Part shown: one piece after another, positions 11,986 through 25,823 of the stretch
Position numbering within the stretch: position 1 is the stretch's first letter
Layout: every line of letters begins with the position of its first letter
From: Xylogone sp. PMI_703
Lineage: Eukaryota > Ascomycota > Leotiomycetes
Direction: 5' to 3'
NCBI GenBank assembly: GCA_021399445.1
Contig: JAJTUQ010000002.1
Coordinates: 3,410,001-3,474,000 of the forward strand
Length of the DNA stretch: 64,000 nt
The notes under the pieces: model-generated
Database searches by the model: none
Seen by the model: only the letters and a program-made list of their open reading frames with translations
What the model was told of the DNA's origin: nothing
Program-made: the position numbers and the translations under genes

Positions 11986-14700
11986 GGCTCTCTAGCACTG
12001 GTATATCTCTCTCTCGCGTGTGCCTCTCGTGAAGGGGAAGGGGGGGTGGAAAAGCGCCTTAGGGTGATGCCTTGAGGTTTCCGCAATAGGTGTAAATGAT
12101 TAGTTCCTTAGATCAAGTTCACTTTTGGGGGATAGAGGCCCGTAATACACTTCGATCTGATACGCGTTCCTTTAGATTAGCAGATGCACACGGGGATGTT
12201 GGGAGCAGAACCCAGGATTCACACGAGATGGGAAAGCTTGCTTGCTTTGGCGGCGGCGGCGGGGTGCCTCCACATGCAAGCCTTGAAAAAAGGCCATTTT
12301 TGGAGAGGCGATCTAGGCAGGAAGGGGAAGGGCATTTACCTACAAAATGAAGTGAAGTCGTCCTCAATAAAAGCTTTCGAGAGAAAGCTACGTCGTCGTC
12401 GAAAGTCTGCAAGAGACTTTTTTGTGTTGGTTGTGGCTAGATCGATGCAAGGTTCACAGCGCCAGTCGTCAAGTTGTAAGGCTCGATCTCACTAGGGTGG
12501 TTGAAAAAAAGCCGCAGGGGAACGCGAGCAAGAAGTCGCGAAATCGTCTGGATTAGCAAAAAAAAAGTTTTGCTGTTCGTCGAGAGAAGAGAGCCGCTGG
12601 ATTGCAGTAATTCTGCGTTCGGATGGTCGCCGATGGATCGTTTGATGGTTTTGGTCTCGAGGGGTTTTGGGGGTGTGACTGCTAAGTCGTCCTCGTTATT
12701 CGCGGGTGGTCGGAATTCCTGAGTGTTTTCAACAAGCGCGGCTCGTTTATCGCCAGGGCCTTTGCGGTCGGCAGAACGTGTAAGTCGCTGGGTAGGCTTT
12801 CGTGTGTTAGTCGTTCGTAGGGAGCAATGCAATTCACCTGTGCAGATATCGTCGCTGCTCGCGGGTCGCCAAGATCGAAGAATTGTGTAGGAGGAAGAGG
12901 AAATCTGCGCAGAGACGGAAAGTTCGTTTGTCGAGGTGTCGTCAGATAATAGTAGTTTAGTGCCGCGTAAGGGGTAGGCACTGCGTTTTAGATTCCTCAG
13001 GTCAACCTGCCCCTCGTATTGGCCGTCGTTGGGAGAGATCTTCTTTTGGTGTCTGATCACCTCTCAGCTTGACAGTGCCAGAACCTTTTTTTTTTGCTTT
13101 TGGCAATCAGGAACGTGATGCAGTTACTCTAAGATGTCCAATGATCTATTCAGAGAGAAGTTCTACAGAGGAAAAAATGTTTGAATTTTTTAAGTCGGTC
13201 TTCCCGAGCGTTGGAGGCGTAACAATGGCTTCCTGCAAAACCTCCCCAACACAGTTCTCACACCTACTCTTCTTCACCCTCTTGCTGCTTCCTAAGCGCT
13301 TGGGCCACGGAGCCAGAACGCCTTCACTCCTCGTCGCTGTTTCCAGACCCCAGGCCTGGGCCGGCTGATTGGGCCCGCGGGCGGCCTGCAACAGTAGATC
13401 TCCAGAAATATCTCTGCTCCAGCGCATCTTCAGAGCCTTGGTGGGCGGTGATGGCCTTATGTGACGTCTATTGGCCCACCTGTCCACTCCAGGCTTCCCC
13501 CTCTGCAACCGCGAGGACACTCGGCACTCTCCAATGTGGCAATCCACCATGTGGACTTTCTGGATTATCCTGGATCGAGAATCGCATCTACCATATCGGC
13601 AGAAGGTCAAGACAATTCCTGCTCGACGAGCTGCAAGAATTGAGACACTGGACATCCCAAATCGGAGCTGGTGTCAGCAGGAGTAGGATTGGTGTAACAG
13701 AAGGCTTCTTAACAAACCCCGGGTTATGGCACAAGAATGCTTCATTAATTGGTCCCCAGGTTTGTCAACACGGGTGGGGGATCAAGATCCATGACGACTT
13801 GCCCTTTGAAGGGTGTCGATTTATTTTCTTTTTCTTTCCTGCACGAAATATTATCGTGCTTCCATCTTCTACCAAATTGCATGACCAGAATCACTCACAT
13901 TCTAATATACGAGATATTTGTGGCATCTGCTTAATTACTACGCTAGCATCATCATTCACCTCACGCAAGAACAGGGACAATTTTCATATGTCGGAACGAA
14001 AGTGTATATCTTCATTAGAGCCGCCCCTCAAAAAAGCTCGACCATTCACACCAGTAAATGCAATAAACGGGCTTCAAATGCCAGAAACTCCAAACCAGGT
14101 GCCATAACAAAATCATCCTTTGAGCCCAAGATATCGTACAATATGAGAATGAGTATCAACTCCTGTAAACGAGCAGAACGCGAAACTTAAAAACGCAAAA
14201 AAGCAAAACGCAATTCAGAGCTTCAGCTGCCAACAAGCTGTACTCGAATGATCTAGGAAGATGCTAAGATGAAGAATAGCCAACCATAATGCTGCAATAC
14301 AGATGCATTGAGAAAACGACGTGACAGGGACGTAAAACAGATGGCCACCCCACGCAAACGCTATGCAATGCTTGAAAACCGTGAATCGTGATGAGGACGA
14401 GGAGGGAGAAAATAAAACCCAAGATCGAATCCCAGAATGAGAACATGGAAATGCTGCAGAATAAAAGACTCTAAGAGCCACACCATGACACTATCCAGTT
14501 TTTTTTTCCCGCTCCAAAATTCGGGTATCACAAAATCCTCCAACACAACAAACCCGACAACGTCCATTGAGGCAGAATGAGCCTCTACATATGACAAAGA
14601 CTTCTCATTTGTCGTATCCTCTCTTCTCACCCTTTTTTTTCTCTTTGAGTGGAACATCCGTTACCCGGAGGTATCACACGGGATGTTCGGTTGAGCCGCA
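11986..14700. other. 2.7-kb intergenic region, no gene seen
   Basis: This separates the PP1 start from the LRR gene stop, both on the minus strand, so it includes the PP1 promoter. Pyrimidine- and A-rich runs and several homopolymer tracts (for example T9 near 13087) are visible. Open frames up to about 220 codons occur (13448-14107 plus, 12437-13060 minus). They have unbiased composition, overlap other frames and match no family I know. I see no RNA gene. Confidence 0.5.
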
Positions 14701-17295
14701 TCAACCTAATGTGCGACCACTGTGTATAGACTGCTGACTGTGCGCCCGCGCGGGACTTGGCAACAGTGTGCTTGCAGGACTGAAGTCAGCAGCAATGTAA
14801 TTCTGAGATTGTGGATGCTTCTGTGCATCCCAACTTTCTTCGTTCAGGACGCTAAGCCAGCCGTTGCCAACCTCATTTCGCAAGGCTTCAATCTTCTTGC
14901 GGTACATCTCGCCACTCATGTTCCAATCTTGAGCATCTTTCGACGGCTGTCTCACATCTGAAGATTGGTAAGGCATAGCTTCCATTGGTGATGGAAGGAG
15001 TATGCCAGTGGTACTCCTTTGCAATATGTCCGTCTCGCTCTGGATATGACGAGGTTGTGAAGGTATGTATGATGGGATACCTTTAGGAGAAGTGTCATCA
15101 GGGCTCATGCCATACCCACTATCAGAGCTAGCAGGCGCAGGAGGAGGGATATTCTCTTCCTGTGAGGGTTTTACTGCTGGCTTCACTCTCTGAGGAGAGC
15201 TCTCTGGGGTTGATAGATCGACAATGCGTCGCTTGGATGCTCTCTTCTTTCTGAACGAATTGGTATTAATTTCGCTTGTAGTAGTGTAATGTGGAGGCCG
15301 CTCCTTGCGCAGCACGGCAGGTTCTCTCTGGATGGGATATTCGATGATAGGCTTATTAACATCCATTGCAGCAATAGTATACTCTTGCGGGATTGGCTTC
15401 ACTACAGGAACACTGGGCTTTTCAGGTGTGCGTTCCACCAGCTGCCGCCGTTCTGCATATCCCGGACCATAGCCATCAATGATGATATCCTCCGTGTAAC
15501 CTGGAGTCTTTCGGAAAAGGTTGAATATCGTAACCCTGTAATTGCTGTGTGTCTTAGTAAATGGGTTACCTGCTACCCATAGCTCTCGGATCTCTGGTAT
15601 GCCTGTTAAGCGGGCTAGCTCTGTTGGGTCGGCTATCTTATTGTCTCTCAAGTCAAGCCTCTCTAGCGGGTAGAGCTTTTCGATACCAGCAATGGAGGTG
15701 AGCCTATTGGCTCTTAAGTTCAGGGCAGTAATTGCCGGCAGAGGATTCCGAGTCAGGGAATGAAGTGAATCAATCATGCAATTTGCCAGGTTCAGAGCTC
15801 GCAAGGCCGTCAAGCTAGCCAAGCAATCCGGAATTTGAACAAAGAGGTTTGATGACAAATCAAGAGAGTGAAGAGTATTGGCCAAAGGAGCAAGACTAGA
15901 AGCTGTAATGGAGGTTAAGCCATTATCGGCGATGCTGAGATGCCTGAGAAATCGCCACTTAGATGGGGGTAGAATTCCCATGGATAGCAGATTGGAAGAG
16001 CTACCACGTGGATTGTGCCATCCATCAGACATGCTTGAGTGAGAGCTACCCGATCCGGATCTCTTGACCTTGTAAGAGCTTCTTAGATGGCCGTGTGCAG
16101 AGCCGGTCCGCGAGCTGGGTGGACGACCAGGGGAGTTACTCCTGGGTCTGGTTTTGGGTGGAGACTTTCCAAAATCCGAGCCGGATCGTGTCAAAGACGT
16201 TCCCTGAATATCACCATCATCGATCAGGGTGGGATGGTCCTCGGGGGATCCAGGGGCCGAGTGCGATTTCACAAGGTCTGCATGAGGCAAGGTTGGGCTC
16301 CGTTTGGGGCTGGAAGGAGTTCCCCAAGTGATGGTAGTGTTAGTGGTAGGTGACATCTGGGTTTTGGAGGACCTCCGACGCCGTTTATCCATGTCATCAA
16401 GCACGATGTTTACAAGAAGATCGATAGGGTCATCGATATTTGCGCGTTTGAGGGTCAAGCTCCGGAGCTGGTCGGCCAGGCGATCCCAGCCATAAAACTG
16501 GCGGAAGTCAATACCACTAATTTCCAGAGCACTCAAGTTTTTGAACGCAATCAAGGGAACGGCACTATCGAAGGGGAACTCTTCGTATCCTTCAATGAGC
16601 CTGGCTCGGGGGTCTTGTGCAAGTCTGAGGCATGGAATTTTGGTGAAGGCGGAGTATAGATACTTCAGATCGGCCTCAATAGCGGCCTTCTGCTTCTCAG
16701 TTCGTGCAGCAGATCCACCCGAGCCAAGACCAAAGTTGGACCAAAGAGAGGTCATTGAAGACATGACACTTCTGATACTGGTCACAGAGTGGATGGAGCC
16801 ATGATCACCCTCGCGTCCTTTCGAACGCTGGGATCTGCTTAGGAAAGAGACATAATTGGCGGCAGTGGTATCGGCATGGAGGTTTTCCAAACGCACATTC
16901 ATAGGACCAACAGCAATGCCCAAGTCTTCAAATCGGGAGAGGAGATAGAAGAGGTGGTGGGGTGTTAGGGCGAGTTTGGCAGGTTTGATATTATGGGAAG
17001 TAAATCTGAGGGAAGGGAGGGAGAGAGCTGCTGCGAGAGCGCTCGAGGTGGACGAGGAGCCGCTGGTGGATGATGAACCAGATCCTCCCACAGGGCTTTG
17101 TCCAGTCTGTTGTCTCCGTAGTTGTAGAGCATTAGCAAGTGCCTTTTCGTGGGTCCGCACAAAGTGGGCCAGGTTCTAGAGACACCGAGCAGTTAGCTAT
17201 CAGATGGCAGGAGAGCAAAGCAAACAATAGGACAAGTCGATCCGGGATGGCCGACATACCTTTATGAAGAACTGCCCATCCTCGCTATCCATCAT
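14701..17295 (-). CDS. Large leucine-rich-repeat protein, function unknown
   Basis: Exon 1 is 17295-17260 (12 codons), the intron 17259-17176 (84 bp) and exon 2 17175-14701, giving 836 residues starting MMDSEDGQFFIKNLAHFVR. An N-terminal conserved-looking part (about 1-260) is followed by a Ser/Pro-rich linker. About six leucine-rich repeats lie at residues 420-550 (for example LHSLDLSSNLFVQIPDCL and LERLDLRDNKIADPTEL). They end in a cap with NPFTKTHSNYRVTIFNLF. The last 230 residues are disordered, with basic KKRASKRR. The repeats suggest a protein-binding scaffold. I recognise it as a fungal LRR family without a known role. The start could also be the second ATG at 17292. It is the left border of the 8.9-kb gene-free region. 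Confidence 0.82.
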
Positions 17296-18235
17296 GGAAG
17301 ATATTGAGGATGCATGTGTGAACTATAGGAAGGTTCGAGTCTCTGGCCCTGGATGGGGGGCAGGAAAGGAAATTATGCAGACTGGGGACTCGAGAAGTGA
17401 GTATTCCCAGCTGTCGAGGGGTTGGGGGACGGTGTTCTGTAAAGCACATTAATGTCAGACGATTCACAAGCCAGTGTGCAAGAATGATTAGAAGAGATCA
17501 CGTCGAGGAGAAATAGGAGAAGACGTGGTGGTGAGGCTTCGAGCCTTGTGGTGGTGGTTGGATACCCGCCAGCAGCTTCCTGTTCCCTTCTCCTGCCTTC
17601 TTTTGCAGCAACCGGCTGGGGAATTTGCATATCCAGGAATTGGGCAGCTACAAACCACGCGAAGCCGTGAAGAGCCAGAGTATTTTGAAGATGAACATAC
17701 CTCTTGTTAGCAGACACGCCCAGGTCGAGGATTCGTGCCCTGCACGGAGAGCAACACGGGCTCTGAGGCACTTGCACGGGTTCGCACTCCAGAAGAGCCA
17801 CGAAGCACGAAGGAGAGCGAAGCCTGAGATAATGGCAGCAGCAGGCAAAGATGAAATGGAATTCTGCGGCCCTTCGTCTCGGCAGGCTAGCGCCAGCAGT
17901 GGAGGCGAGTGGCTTTCACGACGGAGATGCTGTGTGCATCAGTTGGCTGCAACCCGGTCATGGAGCGAGGTCGGTGGTGGTGCGTCGCAGTGCTTGGTGG
18001 TGGATGCAGGAATTAGCTGCTCCACCGCGCGCTGGGATATGATATGCGTCCAGTGACGGGTCTTGGAGAGGTCGCCTTCGGTTTTTTTTAAATTACCTGG
18101 CTGTAGCCATTTCCTGTCCCTTCTCTGCAGCTGCGTACACTCAGGGGGTAGTTGTAAGAGGAATACCGTAAAAAAAGGATGCGTCTCCTAAATATCTCGT
18201 CTTCTGTGGCTGTTGGGGGCGGCGGCCTTCTGGAA

Positions 18236-18282
18236 GCAGGAAGGCAGCAGCAATAATAGCAGTAATAGCAGCAGCAAGAAGA
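18236..18282 (+). repeat. Imperfect GCA/AAT triplet repeat
   Basis: A low-complexity tract of GCA, AAT and AGT triplets runs into AAGAAGAAG. It is interrupted rather than pure. No open frame with a domain crosses it, so it is treated as a simple non-coding repeat. Confidence 0.6.
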
Positions 18283-20597
18283 AGCGCGCGCAGAGGAAGG
18301 GCGTATTATTCCGTCTGCGTCCGGCACGATGCAGCACAGCTCACTGCACAGCACAGACCGACTTGCCAACGGCCTGCAGAGGGGAATCGAAGAGGAAGAA
18401 AAGTGGAAATGCCTTGGGGGAAAAGGAACAGGAGGGCGCGCCAAAGGGTTTTAAAAGGGGAGAGCAAAAAGAGGTTCCTGTTTCTAAAGGGCCTATCCTA
18501 TATAAAATCGGCGTGCTCAGCAGTGGAGTAACTCGCACCGTCGTCTGGTAGTGAGTGGTACTAGCCAGCAGCAAAGCCGGGAAAGTTCGTAAGAATACAG
18601 TAAGGAATGGGCAGCGAAAAGATGCACGCGGCGGGTTGCTTCTGGGCAGCTGGGAACCTTCTTTGGGGACCCTTGGGAGGGGGAGGGTTTTGTTCTGGCG
18701 GGAGATCTTGCTGGATCGGGGCACGCCCAGGGTGGGAGTTGGGGTTCAGCGCGCACAGGGCAATCCAATTTCGGCGAGCATATGGTGGGATGGTGGCACG
18801 GTTGGGTGTCTTGAACAAGCGTTCGCCCTCGCTCTTGCTCTTGTTCTTCGCTCGCTGCTCTGTATGTTCTATGAGGGAGGAGGAGGGGCGAGACAAGCGT
18901 GATATTAGTGGGAGAGTGTGAGAGAGACAACACGGTACAGTAAGAGAGCGAGCGTGAGGGCGTGAGAGAAGCTCCCGGCAAGCCAGCAGTGTCTGTGTGC
19001 TGAAGGCGGGCGACCCCCCTGGGAAGGCACCTGGCACAGTTCCCACCGTTAGTCGCTGGCGCTACGACCGCTAGCCTGGCTCGGGCGGGCTGGGGGCGTC
19101 ATAGGTCGCCACGGTAGCGCGCCGTAACGAGGCTGGTGCAGCGCGCGATCAGCGAACCCTCCCACTGGCAGTACGGGGCCCAGGGTGTCCCCGTGGACCC
19201 CGTTCAATATCAAAACCTCCAAGGACGCTCGTACCACCATCGAACATCTAACGGTACCCAGGGCGGCGGTTGTGCTGGTGTTGGTGCTGGTGCTTGTGCT
19301 GACACGGCGGGCTGACCGTTCTAGTGACAATATTGTATCTGCTCATATAATTTCCACGGTCATGGAGCAGAGAGTTATGATAGCTGGCTAACAAACAAAC
19401 AAACGACTCATACACAGACCGAGAACATAAGACGATAGATGGCTTCACCGACACGGTCACGACGCAGGACAGGACTGCACTCTGCACAGTGCAACGCCCT
19501 GCTGAACAGAGCGCGCCGTGTAGTGTCTCATTTCTTTCCTCATCTCGCTGCTTCAACACAGCCTTTCCAGCTCACAGCTTCCACAACGCACCTGAAACGC
19601 TCTCAGCAAGCGACGGCCAGGCTGGACTTGCCTGTGCTGGGACGGAAGCACGCAACGATCTCCAGCAACGACCAATTCTGGCTGGTCATCGCCAGTTTGC
19701 GCGGCACCGTGGGCCAACCGCAGCGCAGATTGCGTCCCATCAAACAACCGGCGATGCAGTTGCTTTGCTTATCGTTCCCAGGGCCCACGAAGGAGCGAGT
19801 TGCTTGGGACATGACGGTTTGAAGACAGCAGACGGTACTGCAAAAGAGGGGCCCCCAAGAAGAGAGACCAGAAAAGACAATACACCCCACCATACCAGCC
19901 CGAACAGTGCGTGCTCCGGTGCCCTGAGGAGCTTCTGGTCAGTTGGTGGCCCCGCCTCCAGCGCTCAGACGACAGCTCGTCTTGCTTGGCCCTGGCTCGA
20001 GCTACAGCACCAAGAGGAGCTCTACCACAGCACTAACAACACCAAAAAAGTACTTGCAATTAGACTCTGCCGTGGACTACGGTAACTACGGTAATGGACG
20101 ACCATGCATCATCCAGATATAGCACAGTACAGCACAGTGCAGTACTGCAGTGTATCGTATTTCCACACTTATTAGTCTGGACACGTCTGCTGGAGAATAC
20201 CAATAATTACAGTACGGTGCCGTAATAAGAATAAACCGCTGGGTACGGATTGCCCTTCTAAACCACCGTCTGCGAATGGCGTCCCTCGCCTTGGCCTTCC
20301 CAGCCGCGACGGCCCTCGACAGACGCCCTCGCAATTCCCGCCCTGCAGCCAATGATAGTCGCACTAGCCCTACTGCCGTACCAGCGCCCTGGTCCTTCCT
20401 GGTCCTTCCTGGGCCTGTCCTGGCCTGGTGTCAGTGGCCTCCCCTCATCGACAGGCCCTCCCCCCACGATGCTGATTTAAAGCTTCAATTCCCTTTTCGC
20501 CTTTGCCCGCCCACTGCACGGCCCATGTCGTATGGACCCTTCAAAATCTGCGCAATGACAAAGCACAAACCGACGACGGCAAGCCACAACAAAACAA

Positions 20598-20631
20598 ACG
20601 TCAAACAACGTCAACAACGTCAACAACGTCA
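20598..20631 (+). repeat. Four-copy ACGTCAACA array (TGACGT half-sites)
   Basis: Four copies of ACGTCA start at 20598, 20608, 20617 and 20626, with a unit of 9 bp (first spacing 10). The reverse strand reads TGACGT four times, the CRE half-site recognised by ATF/CREB-type bZIP proteins. It could be a regulatory cluster or simply a short tandem repeat. Position deep in the gene-free region leaves its target unclear. Confidence 0.6.
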
Positions 20632-23600
20632 ACAATAATAATGGAACGACTCGCTGGCAGCATGGAGACGAGAGATTCCCAAGAGGCCGGGGTACTACTC
20701 GTGCTCTGGGGTGTGTGCTCCTTGCGTGATGTCTGATACTGTACTGTACTGATCCTCCTGCTGCGACGTACGATTGCTGGCCTGTCACTGGATGCCGGCC
20801 ATGCTCTTCCCATGATCATGATCCCAGACACGCTTTCACCGCCTCCATCAGCATCGCGATGCTGCTTCTCGCGGGGTCTCAGAAGCTTCCTCACATCTGC
20901 TTCACATTATCACATACAGTAGCAGCCATACTTCCGTCGTCCATCACACTCGCTCGCACCCCTCCGTAGCGTACTGGTAGATCAGGCCGGCCAAGCCTCT
21001 TTTGTCGCTTTCCCTATCCTTTCCCACCCACCACACTCTGCTTCTGCTGCTCCTCATCCTATTACGCACTCGCTCATGGAGACCTACGCACGCCTGGTTC
21101 AGAAACATTGCTCACTCACGCACACCCACTCCCTACACTGTCTACACTAACTACCTACACCACCTTTATTCTCGTGGATTACACACGCACACACACTTTT
21201 CTCTAGAGCCGGACTGACCTAATCATCGTGGCTGGTCACATTCCATCGGCCATGTCTCCGTAACAGTCCCAGATGAGCCAGATTACTACAACGGAATGAC
21301 TTGCGTGCTGTGTGCCATGAGGGAAGACACCGATACGCCGCGGGCCCTCACGGACGATACGAGGAGGGTAGCATAAAGTCAGATTGCCCATTCAGCCTCA
21401 AAACGGGCGTCCCCGTGGTGGGAGCGAGGGTCAGGTGAAGCCCGCGCGACATGACTAGAGCACTATCACAGGTAAGACAGAAGGCACGGAAAACGGTTGA
21501 AATAGCATTATTACTCCCAGACACATAGCACCAGGATCCTTCACGCAAGGCACCACCACACCATGTCGTGCGTCGCTCATTTGCATTTGCTCCGTGCAAG
21601 TTAGACGGTTGACTCGGTGTAAGCTGATGGAATCCTATCGTGTATCGTCTGCTCGGTGGCGCAATCTGTTCTTCCTAAGAAACATATCACTGGACAACCC
21701 CATAATTTCTAAATATTATGATTCGTTTGCAACCCGTGACTTTCTCCATCAACACCACGCGCGGGTATACGGAATTTTAGCTTCTGCTATTTCAAGAAAC
21801 ACATAATTACGCAAACAGGCTTGCGATACAAAGACCATTTTCGGTTGATTCGGTGGAGCCAAAATCTCCCGTCATGTTGCACGAGATCTCTTCCCTCTCT
21901 TACTCACCTACCCTCTTACGACTAATGTACGGTACTGCCTGGAATACTTTCTCTTGGACAACCCTAGCAAGGGGCTTTACTTGTCACACTGTCATAATAA
22001 TTCACGACATACGTACATATTACAGTCAGATAGGGCAAAAACTAGGACCAAAGAAAAAAAAGACCACGTGCGCGTCACTTGCGCAGGTCATTACTTGTAC
22101 ATTAACCCAAAAGCCCACAATTTTGTTTTGACGGTGGAGGCATTTGCCCCTCCTTCTGTTTCTCCTCCTGTTCCTGGTGCTCCTTCCATCTTCTCTCGTG
22201 GAAACCACTCCGATACCACAAGAAAATGGTGCATCTAACTTCCAAGAACTCGAGAGCTCCATGCTCCATGCTTCATCTCCGAGTCAATCATGCATCGGAG
22301 AGACACGGTTGGGTATCCACGGGCACGCAGAACATGACGCTCGACTGCAGCGCTACGCATCGCCGAATCTCTAGAACCAGAGGTTTTTCCTTGCCACGCT
22401 GAAAAGAGAGAACACGGTAGTTTGAAGTCGAGAGAAGGTAAAGGAACGACGTCGAGGTTGCGGATTGGATATTGGACATTCGAACGTTGCCCTGCCCAAG
22501 AGAAACGTCCTGTCCGAGGGCTGCAGCATGATGTCGGTCATCGTTGTGCAATTGGACCCATTCGGGACGACGATGCAGGAAAGGGGGGAGGACTACGGAC
22601 TACGGACTACTGTGGTAGGTAGGTACAAGATTTCCTTGCCCACACCCACGAGAAGAAACGCCAACGGCCAGGAAAGAGAGCAAGCAGATATGCAAGGCCG
22701 ATGCAGCACCGCGCACATACCTTGAGACCAGCGCACTACGGATCTTTTCTGCTTCTCGTCAATCTGCAGCAAATCCTTTGCTTGGGCGCCCCATGGGCCG
22801 GAGACGACTGGCATCGGTTGTCGTCGTGTGGTGGGATTGGCCCCCGATCCTTTTCTTGAACCTCACCTCTGCCTCTTCTGGTCCTTGCGCGATGTGGGGT
22901 CGGATATCGGAGCTTTTTTTCTCTCGTTTGATTATCGCATTCCCCTTCCTCTCGCCTTCCTGCCCTCTTTCCCTTCGCGCGGAGAGACAGAACGCACGGA
23001 GCACCCTCTCGCGCGCGCCTCACTGCCGTACCGCACTTAACTCACTTGCTTCGCTCTCTCCAATCTATCGCGCTGGATCAACGTTCAACGGTGCCCAATG
23101 CCTTGACTTCGTGGCCTCTCGCAAATCTTAGCGGCAGCCTCGTTCTGCGCTTCCTTTTCGCGATCTACGGACGACACAGATGGGAAACCGTGGAAAGAAC
23201 TGCCACGACTGCTAGAGATCATCGCTATTATCCAATTCTTATCCAATTCATCGGGTTGACAGAGCCCATCTTTTCTAGGGTAAGAAGGTCAATTGTACAG
23301 TTCACACGCCAAAGTGTGGCACACACAAGGATACAGCAGAGCAGATGCAAAGCGCGAGGAAAGGGGTTTCCAACCTTAAATCCCATCTGGTAGGTAAAGT
23401 AATGATCAAGAAGAGTCCGGGGGCGGTGAGTGAGGGGCATATCTCGTTATCGTACCGTACCGTACAGTACTGTACCTTCTTCCCAGGGATGGGGTTGATA
23501 GTCGTACGGCACCGTACCAGCAAGCAACGGTAGTACAATGCAGCACATTACAGTACGCGAGGCACAAAGGAAGCCAGGGAGCAAGATAGAGGCGCCAAAG

Positions 23601-25786
23601 ACGGCAGAGGAGTTTAACGAAGGACCCCTAACGAGGCCGCCCCTCTGGCGGGCAATTACGAAGCAACTTTAATCCGATCTTATCGAAAGATTCCGATGTG
23701 AAGACGTGCTCCGTGGCAGGAGAGGGGGCCAAATGACAGACCAACTGCCCTGGTCCCCGGCGAGATATCAGTTTCTAGGATGCTCATACCGTGCTGCTGT
23801 ACTCCATGCTTATGCCTATGCTCATCCTCATCCTCGTCTTTCCCAGAGCTTTGGCCGCGGACCCTGTGGATTGGGCGCTAGTCATGCATGCGGCAGGTGC
23901 GTGCTCAAGAAGGCCAATTCTACTGCTGTAATTCTCAAGTCCCCTCCATCGGTCGTCCATGTGCCGATGCCGCTACTATCCATATCCCGCGTATCGAGGA
24001 TATTGGTGCAGGCGCTTGCTGCATCATTATCGAGGCCGAGTAGCATGAGGGTGAGCACTGTAAGTTTGATGCTGCACAGAGGTCACTTTTCCTTTCTCTC
24101 CCATGGTTCTCCCTGCAACAGAAAAAGAAATTTTGATATCCTGTGTGACACAACCCGTCTTCGCTGCCAAGCGGCTGCACAGGGATACGCCCGACTCCCA
24201 GGGCACCAATCTGAGATACAGATACGAGTTTGCTTCACCCAGAGGCCTTCACCGCTTCAACGCCGATATCATCCTTTCGTCCAGATTTTCAATATATTAT
24301 TTCCTTTTTTCTTTAACCTTTGCCTCCGATATCTCTCGCTACCGAAGAACAGAAGGTGCTGAGTAGATCACGCACTCTGTCTGGTTCAGCTGAGAAGATC
24401 CCATAGAAAGGAGTTACACATTTATGCAGTGCCAATGCGTGCATTGCATAAGTTCACAAGAGCGATCATCTGTCCTCTTCTCTTTTTTTTTGCGAATAGC
24501 TTCTTAGCTTCCTTTTTCGCTTGTTGTGTTGTGCGCTTATCAGTGGTTGGTGGTCCGTTGATCAGTTTTTACCCGTCCGCTTTTAGCCTCGCCTCGTTTG
24601 GTGATCACTGATCGCCTAGGACCAGTAGTGCAAGCTCGTCCCGTAGTCACGGGTATTATTCAGTAATGTGGGGTTTCCCATGATATACTCCATCTTCTTT
24701 CTTCAACGACCTCACGATACATGCTCTGCTTGCATCTCGATGCCGATGCGTGTATAACGCATGTAGGTTTGTGTAATTGTGCGTGATGCTTTACAAGAGA
24801 AGCGACTGAGGGAAAAAGCATCACTGCGTCAGTATCGTGGCCTTTCTGCTGTGCCCTTATGTGCCATTACCACGCCAAGCTTTCTGTCCTGGGAAGAATG
24901 AAGAAATGTGAATGGTGAATGGTGGCACCCGGTCTGTTAATTTTCCTGCTGTTCATGTGACCCACACCATCACGCACCCAACTCCATCCCATCACAGACA
25001 AACACACGATCCTTCCACGCACCCATACCCATCAAGGAAGAAGTGAAGAGACAGCAAAAAAAGGCGAGGCTGCCATCTCGCGCTCACATGGACCAATCAT
25101 AGTGGAAGATGAAGTTGAATTCCCTGAAATCGTCACCTCGCGAAAATGCTTGTTTGCAGTATGGCGTTCTCATTGGCTGGCATCTCTGCAAAGCCGTACA
25201 GCGCGACGAGTTCTGAACCCGATATCCGAGCTCAGATCGCGCAGCTTTGGGTCGCCAGAGATCAACACCAAACCTCTTTTTCTCGTGATAGGTCTGTCTC
25301 TCTTTTGCGCGTACTCCGTACACCACCATCACCACCACCATCACAAAAGCCGAATTTTTGGCATCCAGTCACAACGAGCATGAAGTGAACTGCACGGTGA
25401 TGGAATGAGTATGTATAATTATGTAATTATGCTTTCACTCTTTCTGTGTTCTATCACTCTTCTTCATCATTATTCATATGTTACCGGATTTTACATTTTC
25501 CTTGGAAACACATCCAGTACTACCCATGTCGTACTCCGTTACCGAACCAAAAAAATGAGGGGTAAAAAGACATTCACATGCTTTTCAGTTCACTGACGTT
25601 GAGGAATTGTGTCGTAGGTTGCAGTTTGTTGCGTCTTTGGTTCCAACGGATTCCTGTTCTGGCATGTATGTGGCGTTCTGCGCACGCTAGTTCCCACCGG
25701 ATTGCCTTATTGGGAGCTAGTGACTTTCTGTGGCTGGTCGATCGAGCTTGGGGTCCTAGTTGGGTCTGGTCTTAGTCTAGGTTCCG

Positions 25787-25823
25787 AGTTTGGTTTGGGT
25801 TTTGGTTTTGGTTTTGGTTTTGG
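25787..25823 (+). repeat. GGTTTT hexamer array
   Basis: About five units of GGTTTT, preceded by degenerate GGTTT and GGGT units, form a G/T-rich strand of some 37 bp. It resembles a simple microsatellite. The unit is not the ascomycete telomere repeat TTAGGG. Confidence 0.65.

Noticed and set aside
12437..13060. 207-codon minus-strand frame upstream of PP1
   Set aside because: No ATG-supported conserved start, unbiased composition, no domain; overlaps two other frames of similar quality.
13448..14107. 219-codon plus-strand frame
   Set aside because: Composition is not protein-like, no splice partner or family; probably chance.
17325..17345. B-box-like GGTTCGAGTC string
   Set aside because: No A box or acceptor-stem pairing at a suitable distance, so not a tRNA.
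23706..24362. 218-codon plus-strand frame in the gene-free region
   Set aside because: Low-complexity and Cys/Arg-rich with no recognisable motif; overlapping minus-strand frames are equally good.
25787..25823. Possible interstitial telomere repeat
   Set aside because: The unit is GGTTTT, not TTAGGG, and it is short and degenerate.
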